Source: Amantichitinum ursilacus
GTDB lineage: Bacteria; Pseudomonadota; Gammaproteobacteria; Burkholderiales; Chitinibacteraceae
Length of the DNA: 64,000 nt
Direction: 5' to 3'
NCBI RefSeq assembly: GCF_001294205.1
Contig: NZ_LAQT01000002.1
Span: 434,001 to 498,000 of the forward strand
Shown here: positions 45,136 through 54,444 of the stretch, piece after piece
How positions within the stretch are numbered: the first letter of the stretch is position 1
Layout: the number at the start of each line of letters is the position of its first letter
The notes under the pieces: generated by a model
Told to the model about the DNA's origin: nothing
What the model saw: the letters and a program-made list of their open reading frames with translations, nothing else
Database searches by the model: none
Made by a program: the position numbers and the translations under genes

Positions 45136-45164
45136 ATAGTAAACATGAAAGACTTTGTAAGCAA
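45136..45164 (-). promoter_or_regulatory. Candidate sigma-70 promoter of the PEP-CTERM gene
   Basis: On the minus strand, TTGCTT (45164-45159), 17-base spacer, TACTAT (45141-45136). Three and four consensus matches respectively, about 70 bp upstream of the start. Confidence 0.35.
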
Positions 45165-45166
45165 AC

Positions 45167-45197
45167 GGTTTTAAGCCCTGTTTAAGGGTCAAAACCG
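45167..45197. repeat. Inverted repeat upstream of the PEP-CTERM gene
   Basis: GGTTTT-AA-GCCCT, loop GTTTA, AGGGT-C-AAAACC. The outer six and inner four or five bases pair. Either an operator or an mRNA hairpin in the leader. Confidence 0.5.
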
Positions 45198-45217
45198 ACC
45201 GTTCGTCGGCATCTGAC

Positions 45218-45233
45218 AGTAAGTGTAGTGCCA
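45218..45233 (-). promoter_or_regulatory. Possible sigma-54 promoter, one key mismatch
   Basis: Read on the minus strand: TGGCAC-TACAC-TTACT. The -24 GG is ideal and the spacing correct, but the -12 GC is AC. PEP-CTERM genes in some betaproteobacteria are RpoN/PrsR controlled, which makes this worth testing. Confidence 0.3.
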
Positions 45234-45371
45234 GTTCTTACATTTAATAAGTAAGTGCTAATGCAGTTTGCTGTCGGTTGCTTGCAAGTTGTGCAATGTG
45301 CCAAGGCATGGCACGGTGCCATTCATCCGTGGCGCTTACGTGCTTGCGCCGCACAAATACTGGGCTTGGCA

Positions 45372-47036
45372 ATGGAAATTCTGTTTACGGTGCTGGTTTT
45401 GTTACTGGCAGTGGCGTTCTCCGGGGTGGCGCGCAAGTGGCTGCCGTTTGCGGTGCCGTTGCCGCTGCTGCAGATCGCGCTAGGCGCGGCGCTGGCCTGG
45501 CCGGTGCTTGATCTGCACGTCACCTTTGACCCCGAACTGTTTTTGCTGCTGTTTATTCCGCCGCTGCTGTTTCTGGATGGCGCACGCACACCGCGGCGCG
45601 AGTTTGTGCAAAACAAACGCCCGATCCTGGCGCTGGCCTTGGGGCTGGTGTTCTTTACCGTGGCCGGGGTTGGCTATTTTGTGCACTGGCTCATTCCCGC
45701 GATTCCGCTGCCGGTGGCGTTTGCGCTGGCGGCGGTGTTGTCACCGACGGACGCGGTGGCGCTGGGTGGCATCGTCGGCAAGGGCCGCATCCCCGATACG
45801 CTGCTACAGATTCTGGAAGGCGAGGCCTTGATGAACGACGCCTCGGGCCTGGTGGCGCTTAAATTTGCCGTGGTGGCGGCAATGACCGGCACGTTTTCAT
45901 TACTGAATGCCTCGGCCAGCTTTGTGCTGATCGCGCTGGGCGGACTGGCGTGCGGCGCGTTGCTGGGCGTGGCGTTTGCGTGGGGCCGCAATCTGCTGGT
46001 GTCGTTTAGCGGCGATGAACCCGGTCCGCAAGTGGTGTTGATGCTGTTGTTGCCGTTTGCGGCCTACCTGGTGGCGGAGCGACTGGGCGTGTCCGGCATT
46101 TTGTCGGCGGTAGCGGCGGGCATGGCGGTGAATGCGTCCGATCTGTTCAAAAGCACCAGCCTGGCCACGCGGCTGCAAGCCAATAGCACGTGGGCCATGA
46201 TCGAGTTCGTTTTCAACGGTCTGGTATTTATCTTGTTGGGTCTGCAACTGCCACACATCATCGGCAGCGCGCTGGTGGAAGCGCATCACGACAGCGCCAC
46301 CGCCGCGTGGCAACTGGTGGGCTATGTGGCGGCGGTGATGCTGGCGCTGCATGTGTTGCGCTTTGTCTGGGTGTGGGCGCTGCGTTATACCGCGCGGGCC
46401 GCCATGCGCAAGCAAGGCATGCTGCATGTCAAGGCAGGCTGGCGCACGCTAAGTTTGATGACCCTGGGCGGCGTGCGCGGCGCGGTTACGCTGGCCGGTG
46501 TGCTGGCGTTGCCGCTCACCCTGCCAGGCGGCGCACCGTTTCCCGCGCGCGATCTGGTGGTTTTTATCGCCGCGTCCATCATTCTGCTGTCGTTATTACT
46601 GGGCGCGATCGGCTTGCCGCTACTGTTGCGCAATATCGCGCCGCCCACCGACACCCGCCATCATCGCGAAGAGAACCGCGCGCGTTCATTGATTGCGCAT
46701 GCCGCCATCAGCGCGCTGGAGCGCGAACGCGATGCGCTGAGCGTGGATATGAGCGAAGCCGACGCGGCCAGCATTACCACGCTGACAGCGCAGCTGATGG
46801 AAATCTACCGTCGCCGTGTGGCCGTGCTGGAAACCGAAGCTGAGCAACGCGAGCACGTGGTGCGCGAAGAACGCTTGATGCGCAATCTGCGTGGCGTGGC
46901 GATGCGAGCCGAACGTGACGAAGCGTATCGCCTGCATAAGGCCGATGAAATCAACGATGAAGCGCTGGCTAAATTGATCCGCGAGATTGATCTGGCCGAG
47001 GCGGCTTTTTCCGAACGCCCACGTTTCGATAAATAA
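45372..47036 (+). CDS. Na+/H+ antiporter, CPA1 family
   Basis: A 554-aa monovalent cation:proton antiporter. About 11-12 membrane helices fill residues 1-420; the conserved ALSPTDAVA (here VLSPTDAVALGGI) and EGEALMNDASGLVALK contain the ion-binding Asp pair of CPA1 (NhaP/NhaK-like) proteins, and TLGGVRGAVTLAG is the late helix motif. The C-terminal 130 residues form a soluble, helical, charged domain. I start at 45372 where the first membrane helix begins. It exports Na+ (or Li+/K+) against H+ for pH and salt balance. Confidence 0.9.
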   Translation: MEILFTVLVLLLAVAFSGVARKWLPFAVPLPLLQIALGAALAWPVLDLHVTFDPELFLLLFIPPLLFLDGARTPRREFVQNKRPILALALGLVFFTVAGVGYFVHWLIPAIPLPVAFALAAVLSPTDAVALGGIVGKGRIPDTLLQILEGEALMNDASGLVALKFAVVAAMTGTFSLLNASASFVLIALGGLACGALLGVAFAWGRNLLVSFSGDEPGPQVVLMLLLPFAAYLVAERLGVSGILSAVAAGMAVNASDLFKSTSLATRLQANSTWAMIEFVFNGLVFILLGLQLPHIIGSALVEAHHDSATAAWQLVGYVAAVMLALHVLRFVWVWALRYTARAAMRKQGMLHVKAGWRTLSLMTLGGVRGAVTLAGVLALPLTLPGGAPFPARDLVVFIAASIILLSLLLGAIGLPLLLRNIAPPTDTRHHREENRARSLIAHAAISALERERDALSVDMSEADAASITTLTAQLMEIYRRRVAVLETEAEQREHVVREERLMRNLRGVAMRAERDEAYRLHKADEINDEALAKLIREIDLAEAAFSERPRFDK

Positions 47037-47118
47037 CGCGCGCGCGTGACGCTGCGTGGCCACGCTAACCGGATGATCAGAATCCGCGATGTCATCGGCA
47101 TGAACGCCGAACGGCTAA

Positions 47119-48305
<1,187 letters not shown>

Positions 48306-48317
48306 ACCGAGAACCCC

Positions 48318-49163
48318 ATGCCCGAATTGTTGACGCCGCTCTCCGCAAACCGCGCCGCGGGAGGATGGCAACATCGTTTTGCCCATCGCTCTGCAGTGCT
48401 GGATTGCGATATGAAGTTTGCGGTGTATCTACCGCCGCAAGCGACCGCGCATCACAAGGTGCCCGTGCTGTACTGGCTGTCTGGCCTGACCTGCACTGAG
48501 GAAAACTTTATCCAGAAAGCCGGCGCGCAACGGATGGCGGCGCAACTGGGGCTGGCGATTGTATGCCCCGATACCAGCCCACGCGGCGACGATGTCGCCA
48601 ATGACCCCGGCTACGATCTGGGGCAGGGTGCGGGGTTTTATCTGAATGCCACGCAAGCGCCGTGGGCTGCGCATTACCGTATGCATGATTACGTGGTGCA
48701 TGAGCTGCCGGCGCTGGTGGAGGCCGAGTTGCCAATTCTGCCGGTGCGCGGCATTGCCGGGCATTCCATGGGTGGCCATGGCGCGCTGACGCTGGCGTTG
48801 CGTAATCCGGGCCGGTATCAATCGATCTCGGCCTTTGCGCCGATCTGCCACCCCAGCGCGACGCCATGGGGCCAAAAGGCGTTTCGCGCTTATCTGGGCG
48901 ATCACCCCGATGCCTGGCGCGAATGGGATGCCAGTCTGCTGCTGGCGCAAGCGCGTGACCCGGTGCCAACGCTGGTGGACCAGGGCGACGCCGATGAATT
49001 TCTGGCGCGTGAGCTTCAACCCGAGGCGCTGGAAAACGCGGCGCGCAGTGCGGGTTATCCGCTGACGCTACGCCGCCACGCTGGCTATGATCATAGCTAT
49101 TACTTTATTGCCAGCTTGATCGACGAGCACCTGCAACACCATGCGCGCGCGTTGATTAAATAA
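48318..49163 (+). CDS. fghA: S-formylglutathione hydrolase
   Basis: FghA hydrolyses S-formylglutathione to formate and glutathione, finishing the pathway begun by FrmA. The 281-aa alpha/beta hydrolase has the nucleophile elbow GHSMGGHGA (Ser150), the characteristic [19 protein letters not shown], and the C-terminal [11 protein letters not shown] with the catalytic His. Length is normal. It directly follows frmA and precedes a diguanylate cyclase by 6 bp, so the cyclase may be on the same transcript. Confidence 0.96.
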   Translation: MPELLTPLSANRAAGGWQHRFAHRSAVLDCDMKFAVYLPPQATAHHKVPVLYWLSGLTCTEENFIQKAGAQRMAAQLGLAIVCPDTSPRGDDVANDPGYDLGQGAGFYLNATQAPWAAHYRMHDYVVHELPALVEAELPILPVRGIAGHSMGGHGALTLALRNPGRYQSISAFAPICHPSATPWGQKAFRAYLGDHPDAWREWDASLLLAQARDPVPTLVDQGDADEFLARELQPEALENAARSAGYPLTLRRHAGYDHSYYFIASLIDEHLQHHARALIK

Positions 49164-49169
49164 ACCCTC

Positions 49170-50711
49170 ATGCAGAGCATTCTTTCCCGGCGCGGCGCCT
49201 TGCTGCGGCTACGACGCACCTTTCAGAAAAACCCACAGCTCGCGGTGATCGTGATGCTGTGTGTGGTGCTGGGGGCGAGTACCGGGCATTCGGTGTACCG
49301 CGACTACCAGGAAACCGTGCGCCAGCAGCGCGCCATTGTGCGCGATCTGTCGCGCGTGGCCGCCGCGCATGCGCGCAATACGCTGCAAGAGGCCGACAAC
49401 GCCTTGCAGCAAACGCTGGGGCTGGTGTCGGCGGCGGGAGGCATTGATCAGATCAATTCGCTGGATTATTGGTGGCGCATCAAAAGCTACGCCTTTAATG
49501 TTGGCGATTGCCAGGGCGTGTGGATTTTTGATCGCTCGGGCAAACCGGTTTTGGAATCGTCGACGTTTCCAGCGCCCGCCAACGTCAATTCGTCTGATCG
49601 CGATTTCTTTAAAGCGGCGTTGGCCGGGCAGCGCTTTTATGTGTCCACGGCGTTCAAATCGCGCGTATCGGGCAAGCTGGTTTATGGCGTGTCGCGGCCC
49701 ATCCACGCGCGGGACGGTCATATTGAAGGCGTGGCGCTGGTGGCGTTGCGCATCGACAATCTCAACGATTTTTATGCGCTGATGTCGTTTGATTCGCGCT
49801 TTATCTTTGGCATTTACAGCAACGACGGCCGCATCGTGGCGCGCACGCCCGATATGGACGCGGTGCTGGGCCGCTCGGTGAAAGACGAAGCGCTGTATCA
49901 GGATCGCGACGGCCAGAGTGGCATGTACGATCTGCCGTCGCCGCTGGACCATGTGCAGCGCATTACCGGCTGGCAACGCGTGCCGGAGTTTGGCGTGATC
50001 GGCTATGCCGCTTTATCGCACGATCTGGCGCTGCGGCCGTGGCGCGTGCGCACGCTGACCACGGCGCTGGAAGCCGCCATTACGCTGGCGGTGCTGGTGG
50101 CGGCGGTGCTGTGGGGCTTTCGGGCCACCGTGCGCGAGAGCCAGGCGCAGCGCTTGCTGCGCGAGGCCGCATTGAATCAGGTGCGCATTATCGATGAGCT
50201 GGAAACCGCGCAACAGGATGCGTTAACCGGTTTGTATGGCCGCAAATTGATGATGGAGCAGGCCGAGCGCAAACGGCAGCAAGCGGCCGAGCGCAACGAT
50301 TGCCTGGTGTTTATGCTGCTCGATCTGGATGGTTTCAAGGCGGTGAATGATCAGTACGGTCATGACACGGGCGACCAGGTATTGATTGCCACCGCCGCCG
50401 CCTTGCGTGCCTGCCTGCGGCCCGACGATCTGGCCGGGCGCTGGGGCGGCGATGAGTTTGTGGTGGCGGTCAGCGTCAGCCCGCATACCGCGCGCGCACA
50501 GGTGGACGCCATCGCGCGCCGCATCGTGCAACGCGTGGGCGAAATCGGCTACGGCATCAGCGGCAGCCTGGGCATCGCCATCTTTGACGCCCACATCAGC
50601 ATCGACCTGGCCACCCGCCGCGCCGATGCCGCGATGTACGAAGCCAAACATCGCGGTAAGAACGGGTTTGTGATCTGGGACGAATCGATCGGGCTGGTTG
50701 CCGCTGCATAG
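49170..50711 (+). CDS. Diguanylate cyclase with periplasmic Cache sensor
   Basis: A 513-aa membrane-bound c-di-GMP synthase. Helix 1 (about residues 27-45) and helix 2 (about 290-318) bracket a dCache-like sensor domain of about 240 residues (DCQGVWIFDRSGKPVLESS, SDRDFFKAA, VSRPI). The GGDEF domain is C-terminal with active site GGDEF at 426-430 and the inhibitory I-site RPDD at 417-420 in the right register, so it should be active and feedback-inhibited. It begins 6 bp after fghA. Its TAG stop (50709-50711) is inside repeat copy 4. Confidence 0.94.
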   Translation: MQSILSRRGALLRLRRTFQKNPQLAVIVMLCVVLGASTGHSVYRDYQETVRQQRAIVRDLSRVAAAHARNTLQEADNALQQTLGLVSAAGGIDQINSLDYWWRIKSYAFNVGDCQGVWIFDRSGKPVLESSTFPAPANVNSSDRDFFKAALAGQRFYVSTAFKSRVSGKLVYGVSRPIHARDGHIEGVALVALRIDNLNDFYALMSFDSRFIFGIYSNDGRIVARTPDMDAVLGRSVKDEALYQDRDGQSGMYDLPSPLDHVQRITGWQRVPEFGVIGYAALSHDLALRPWRVRTLTTALEAAITLAVLVAAVLWGFRATVRESQAQRLLREAALNQVRIIDELETAQQDALTGLYGRKLMMEQAERKRQQAAERNDCLVFMLLDLDGFKAVNDQYGHDTGDQVLIATAAALRACLRPDDLAGRWGGDEFVVAVSVSPHTARAQVDAIARRIVQRVGEIGYGISGSLGIAIFDAHISIDLATRRADAAMYEAKHRGKNGFVIWDESIGLVAAA

Positions 50712-50802
50712 GGTGGGTCTGGACCCACCAGCCAAAGTGGCATGCCGAGCTCACCCCGTGTGGCAAACGGCTTTGAAAGGTGGGTCTCGACCCACCCTAT
50801 GC
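50706..50802. repeat. Interspersed inverted repeat, copy 4 (REP-like)
   Basis: Outer arms GCATAGGGTGGGTC and GACCCACCCTATGC. The left arm supplies the stop codon of the cyclase gene. The inner core GCCAAAGTGGCATGCC matches copy 2. Confidence 0.9.
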
Positions 50803-50819
50803 CCATGGGGCTGTCTGGC

Positions 50820-50835
50820 TGGCACGGTGTTTGCT
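50820..50835 (+). promoter_or_regulatory. Sigma-54 promoter of flgJ
   Basis: TGGCACG-GTGT-TTGCT: all positions of the -24/-12 consensus match and the GG-to-GC distance is the required ten bases (GG 50821-50822, GC 50833-50834). Predicted start of transcription is near 50846, just ahead of flgJ. Confidence 0.85.
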
Positions 50836-50859
50836 CAGTATGGGTATCTACCGTGTTCG

Positions 50860-51789
50860 ATGCCCATCATGCTCAGCCCTTCCGCAGCCCGCAGTACCGG
50901 TCAGGATTTCGTGATTGACCCCAACAACGTGGGGCAGTTGCGCACGCTGGCGGCCAAGTCGCCGCAGCAGGGCGTGAAGGCGGTGGCACAGCAGTTTGAG
51001 GCGCTGTTGATGCAACAGATGCTCAAGTCCATGCGCGACGCTACCCCGCAGTACGACACGCTCAATACCTCGAATGTGAAGATGTTTCAGAGCATGTTTG
51101 ACCAGCAGATGAGCAGCTCGCTGAGCAAGCATGGGGGGCTGGGCCTGGCCGACGCCATCGTGCGGCAAATCCAGATTCAGCAAGACCCGTCGCTGCTGCA
51201 GCATGCCTGGCATACGCCGCCCAATCCACTGACGCCGGCCAATCAGAGCACCAACCCCGATGCGGCAAGTACCTCGGGCAAGGCGGCAAAAGATGCCGCT
51301 GGGGGCGGCAAAAGCGGATCTTTCGTATTGCGTATTGCCGGTGCCGCCAAGAGGGCCAGCGAAACCCTGGGCGTGTCGCCGCATGTATTAATGGCGCAGG
51401 CGGCGCTGGAAACCGGGTGGGGCCGCAAGCCGCTCACCGACGCGTCCGGCAACGACACGCACAACCTGTTCGGCATCAAGGCCGGGCGGGACTGGCAGGG
51501 CAAAACCGCCACCGTCACCACCACCGAATATGTGAACGGCGTGGCGCAAAAGAAGGTCGATACCTTCCGTGCCTATGATTCTTATACCGATGCCTTTGCC
51601 GACTACGCCACGTTGATCAAAAAGCGGTTTGGCGATGCGGTAGGTGCTGGCGATAACGCGCGTAGCTATGGCCAGGCGTTGCAAGCCGGCGGTTACGCCA
51701 CTGATCCGACCTATGCCAGCAAGCTGGCGCTGGTGGCCGCGCGGGTGCAAAAGCATCTACAGGCCGAGTCCGAAGGCGCCGCTGCGTAA
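50860..51789 (+). CDS. flgJ: Flagellar rod-assembly protein / muramidase FlgJ
   Basis: FlgJ caps the growing flagellar rod and opens the peptidoglycan layer. The 309-aa protein has an N-terminal rod-binding domain (residues about 30-110, QFEALLMQQMLKSMRD) and a C-terminal glucosaminidase/muramidase domain from about 155 with the catalytic Glu in AALETGWGRK. Two Met codons (50860 and 50869) are possible starts and neither has a good ribosome-binding site; the sigma-54 start near 50846 excludes anything upstream. It is the first gene of the flgJKL block; earlier flg genes are absent. Confidence 0.93.
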   Translation: MPIMLSPSAARSTGQDFVIDPNNVGQLRTLAAKSPQQGVKAVAQQFEALLMQQMLKSMRDATPQYDTLNTSNVKMFQSMFDQQMSSSLSKHGGLGLADAIVRQIQIQQDPSLLQHAWHTPPNPLTPANQSTNPDAASTSGKAAKDAAGGGKSGSFVLRIAGAAKRASETLGVSPHVLMAQAALETGWGRKPLTDASGNDTHNLFGIKAGRDWQGKTATVTTTEYVNGVAQKKVDTFRAYDSYTDAFADYATLIKKRFGDAVGAGDNARSYGQALQAGGYATDPTYASKLALVAARVQKHLQAESEGAAA

Positions 51790-51822
51790 CGCGCCCCAAG
51801 AGATGAGCGGCGACGTCCGGCT

Positions 51823-51849
51823 TCAAGTCCGGGCGCTTTACGCCGATAC
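51823..51849 (+). promoter_or_regulatory. Sigma-28 (FliA) promoter of flgK
   Basis: TCAAGTCC (51823-51830), 11-base spacer, GCCGATAC (51842-51849), close to the sigma-28 consensus TAAAGTTT/TCAAGTTT-N11-GCCGATAA. 55 bp before the flgK start. Confidence 0.82.
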
Positions 51850-51904
51850 AAAGGAATGACCGCGCAAGCTCAAGTGACCGGGCTGGCCGTAACGGAGCAA
51901 TAGA

Positions 51905-54364
51905 ATGAGTGTATTCAGCATTGGTGTCTCGGCGCTTAACGCCGCCAACCTGGGTTTGACCACCACAGGCCACAACATCGCCAACGAAGCGACGCCGGGT
52001 TATTCGCGCCAGTCGATCAAGCAAAGCGCGCCGTACCCGCAATTAACCGGCAGCGGTTTTGTGGGCATGGGCGTGCGCGTGGATACCATCCAGCGCGCTT
52101 ATGACCAGTTTCTGACCAAGCAGCAGCAGGGCGCGCAAACGCAAGACAGCTATCTGAATACCTATCTGACCCATCTGAACGATATCGACAATATCGTGGC
52201 CGACCCCACCGCAGGCGTGTCGCCCGCGATGCAGGATTTTTTCTCGTCGGTGCAAAACGTGGCCACGTCGCCAGCCGATACGCCGTCGCGCACCGCCATG
52301 CTGACCAGCGCCGGTACGCTGGTGTCGCGGTTTCAGTCGTTTAACGACCAACTGAACGAAAATGCGCAAACGTTGAATGGCGAAATCAGCACCACCGTCG
52401 ACAGCATCAATTCGATTACAAAACAGATTGCCACGCTGAATGGCCAGATCGCCACGCAATCGGCCTCGGGCCAGCCGCCCAACGATTTGCTGGACCAACG
52501 CGATCAACTGGTGCTGGACCTGAACAAATATGTGAAAGCCACCACGCTGACGCAAAGCGACGGCAGCATGAACGTGTTTATCGGCAGCGGCCAGAACGTG
52601 GTGGTGGGCGGCAATTCGTTTAACCTGGCCGCTGTGGCGTCGCGCGATGATCCGACCAAAACGCAGATTGCCTATCAGCAAAACAATGTGACGGTGTATT
52701 TGCCTGATTCGCAAATTACCGGCGGCTCGCTGCAGGGGCTGCTGACGTATCGCAATGACTCGCTATCGCTGGCGCAAAACACGCTGAACCTGACCGCATT
52801 GGGCCTGGCGCAGACCTTTAACGCGCAACATCGCGCCGGGATTGATCTGAATGGCGATCAGGGGCAGAACCTGTTTGATTATCCGCGCGCCGATAACGTC
52901 GATATGTCGTTGAATGGCCAGAAAGTGACGCTGACTGCGCCGGACAATGCGATTCCGCAATCTGATTACGCGCTCAGTTATAACGTCACCAGCGGCAATT
53001 ACACGCTGACACGCTCCACCGATGGCCAGACCGCCTCGATTACCGCCGCGCAACTGGCGTCCGGCTTTACCGCGCTGGGCGTGACCGCCACCATGACCGG
53101 CGCCGATGCCACCGCCACCGGTACCAGCGCCACGGCGTCTTTTCCGCCCGCGTTGGGCAACGTATTCAGCAATACCGGCAATACAGGCAATGCGGCGTTA
53201 ACCGGCTATATCAGCGATACCACCAAGCTGACCTCCAGCAACTACAAGTTTTCTTATGACGGTACGCAATATGTGATGACGCGCCTGAGCGACAACACGC
53301 AAACCGTATTTACCCCGGCGCAAGTGGCGGCCGGTGCGGTGGGCGCGGATGGCATCGCCCTCAAGATCAAATCGGGCACGATGAACGCGGGCGACAGCTT
53401 TGAAATCCAGCCGGTAAGCAGCGTGATTCAGGGCATGTCGGTGGCGATTTCCGATCCGACCGAAGTGGCGGCGTCGTCGCCGATTACCGCGGCGGTGGGC
53501 AAGGGCGCGGCCAATACGGTGACGTTTTATGGCGCGCCCAGCAATACCGGCACGGCCTTGTTGTCGGGCACCGTGAGCGACAAAACCAAACTGACCGGCA
53601 GCGATTACAAGGTGTCGTATGACGGCACCAACTATTCGCTGACGCGGATTTCGGATGGCGTATCGACCACGGCGGCGGGCTTTCCGCTGGCCATGGACGG
53701 TTTTACCGTCAACCTGAACAGCGGCTCGTTTGCCACCGGCGACAGCTTTACCGTGGTGCCACCGGGCAATAACAGCGGCACGCTGACCATTACCCAACCC
53801 ACCGTCGACGCACCGCCCACCAGCACCACGCAAGGCGCGGTGAGCACGGCGCTCAAGAACCCGGTCACCATCAATTTCAATACGGCCAACAGCTTTACCA
53901 TTACCGATGCCGTCACCGGCGTGACCACGGCGGCGCAGAACTATACCAAGGGCATGACGGTCAGCTTTAATGGCTGGTCGATGAAACTGGATGGCACGCC
54001 CGCGGCAGGTGATTCGATTGGCGTGGCGCCCAATACGTCGGGCAATGCCGACGGCCGCAATGCGCTGGCGCTGGAATCGTTGCAGACCACCAAGTTGCTG
54101 GATAACGGCAAGTCGACCTACGCTGATGTGTATGGCCAGATGGTGTCGAAGATCGGTACCCAGACGGCGCAAGCCAAGATCATGGCCACGGCGCAAGACA
54201 CGGTGCTGACCCAGGCCACCACCGCGCGTGATTCGCTGGCGGGCGTTAACCTGGATGAGGAAGCGGCCAATCTGCTGCGCTATCAGCAAGCGTATACGGC
54301 GGCCAGTAAAGTCATCCAGATCGCCCAGCAAACGTTTCAGGCCATCGAGAACATCATCAGTTAA
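51905..54364 (+). CDS. flgK: Flagellar hook-associated protein 1, FlgK
   Basis: FlgK forms the first hook-filament junction zone. N- and C-terminal coiled-coil segments are canonical (SIGVSALNAANLGLTTTGHN at the start; LLRYQQAYTAASKVIQIAQQ at the end). At 819 aa it is much longer than E. coli FlgK (547): the exposed middle has at least three related beta modules at about residues 353-400, 437-505 and 558-625, each with S/NYKxSYDGTxYxxTRxSD-like cores. These probably form extra outer domains on the junction. AACGGAG precedes the ATG. It is led by a sigma-28 promoter. Confidence 0.95.
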   Translation: MSVFSIGVSALNAANLGLTTTGHNIANEATPGYSRQSIKQSAPYPQLTGSGFVGMGVRVDTIQRAYDQFLTKQQQGAQTQDSYLNTYLTHLNDIDNIVADPTAGVSPAMQDFFSSVQNVATSPADTPSRTAMLTSAGTLVSRFQSFNDQLNENAQTLNGEISTTVDSINSITKQIATLNGQIATQSASGQPPNDLLDQRDQLVLDLNKYVKATTLTQSDGSMNVFIGSGQNVVVGGNSFNLAAVASRDDPTKTQIAYQQNNVTVYLPDSQITGGSLQGLLTYRNDSLSLAQNTLNLTALGLAQTFNAQHRAGIDLNGDQGQNLFDYPRADNVDMSLNGQKVTLTAPDNAIPQSDYALSYNVTSGNYTLTRSTDGQTASITAAQLASGFTALGVTATMTGADATATGTSATASFPPALGNVFSNTGNTGNAALTGYISDTTKLTSSNYKFSYDGTQYVMTRLSDNTQTVFTPAQVAAGAVGADGIALKIKSGTMNAGDSFEIQPVSSVIQGMSVAISDPTEVAASSPITAAVGKGAANTVTFYGAPSNTGTALLSGTVSDKTKLTGSDYKVSYDGTNYSLTRISDGVSTTAAGFPLAMDGFTVNLNSGSFATGDSFTVVPPGNNSGTLTITQPTVDAPPTSTTQGAVSTALKNPVTINFNTANSFTITDAVTGVTTAAQNYTKGMTVSFNGWSMKLDGTPAAGDSIGVAPNTSGNADGRNALALESLQTTKLLDNGKSTYADVYGQMVSKIGTQTAQAKIMATAQDTVLTQATTARDSLAGVNLDEEAANLLRYQQAYTAASKVIQIAQQTFQAIENIIS

Positions 54365-54389
54365 GACCGATGCAAGCGTCTGGCGGCAT

Positions 54390-54416
54390 TCAAGTTTTTG
54401 CCGCAGCCGCCGATGT
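54390..54416 (+). promoter_or_regulatory. Sigma-28 (FliA) promoter of flgL
   Basis: TCAAGTTT (54390-54397), 11-base spacer, GCCGATGT (54409-54416). The -35 is the exact consensus, the -10 has two changes at its end. It lies in the 80-bp gap before flgL, so flgL has its own late promoter. Confidence 0.8.
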
Positions 54417-54444
54417 ATCGGTCAAGAAGTAACCGGAGCAGATC

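Larger units (their letters stand above)
45070..45371. other. Divergent regulatory region, PEP-CTERM gene and antiporter
   Basis: About 300 bp containing the inverted repeat and promoter candidates listed separately, all on the left half. No gene; the right half carries a translatable stretch in the antiporter frame (from 45255) without a ribosome-binding site. Confidence 0.45.
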
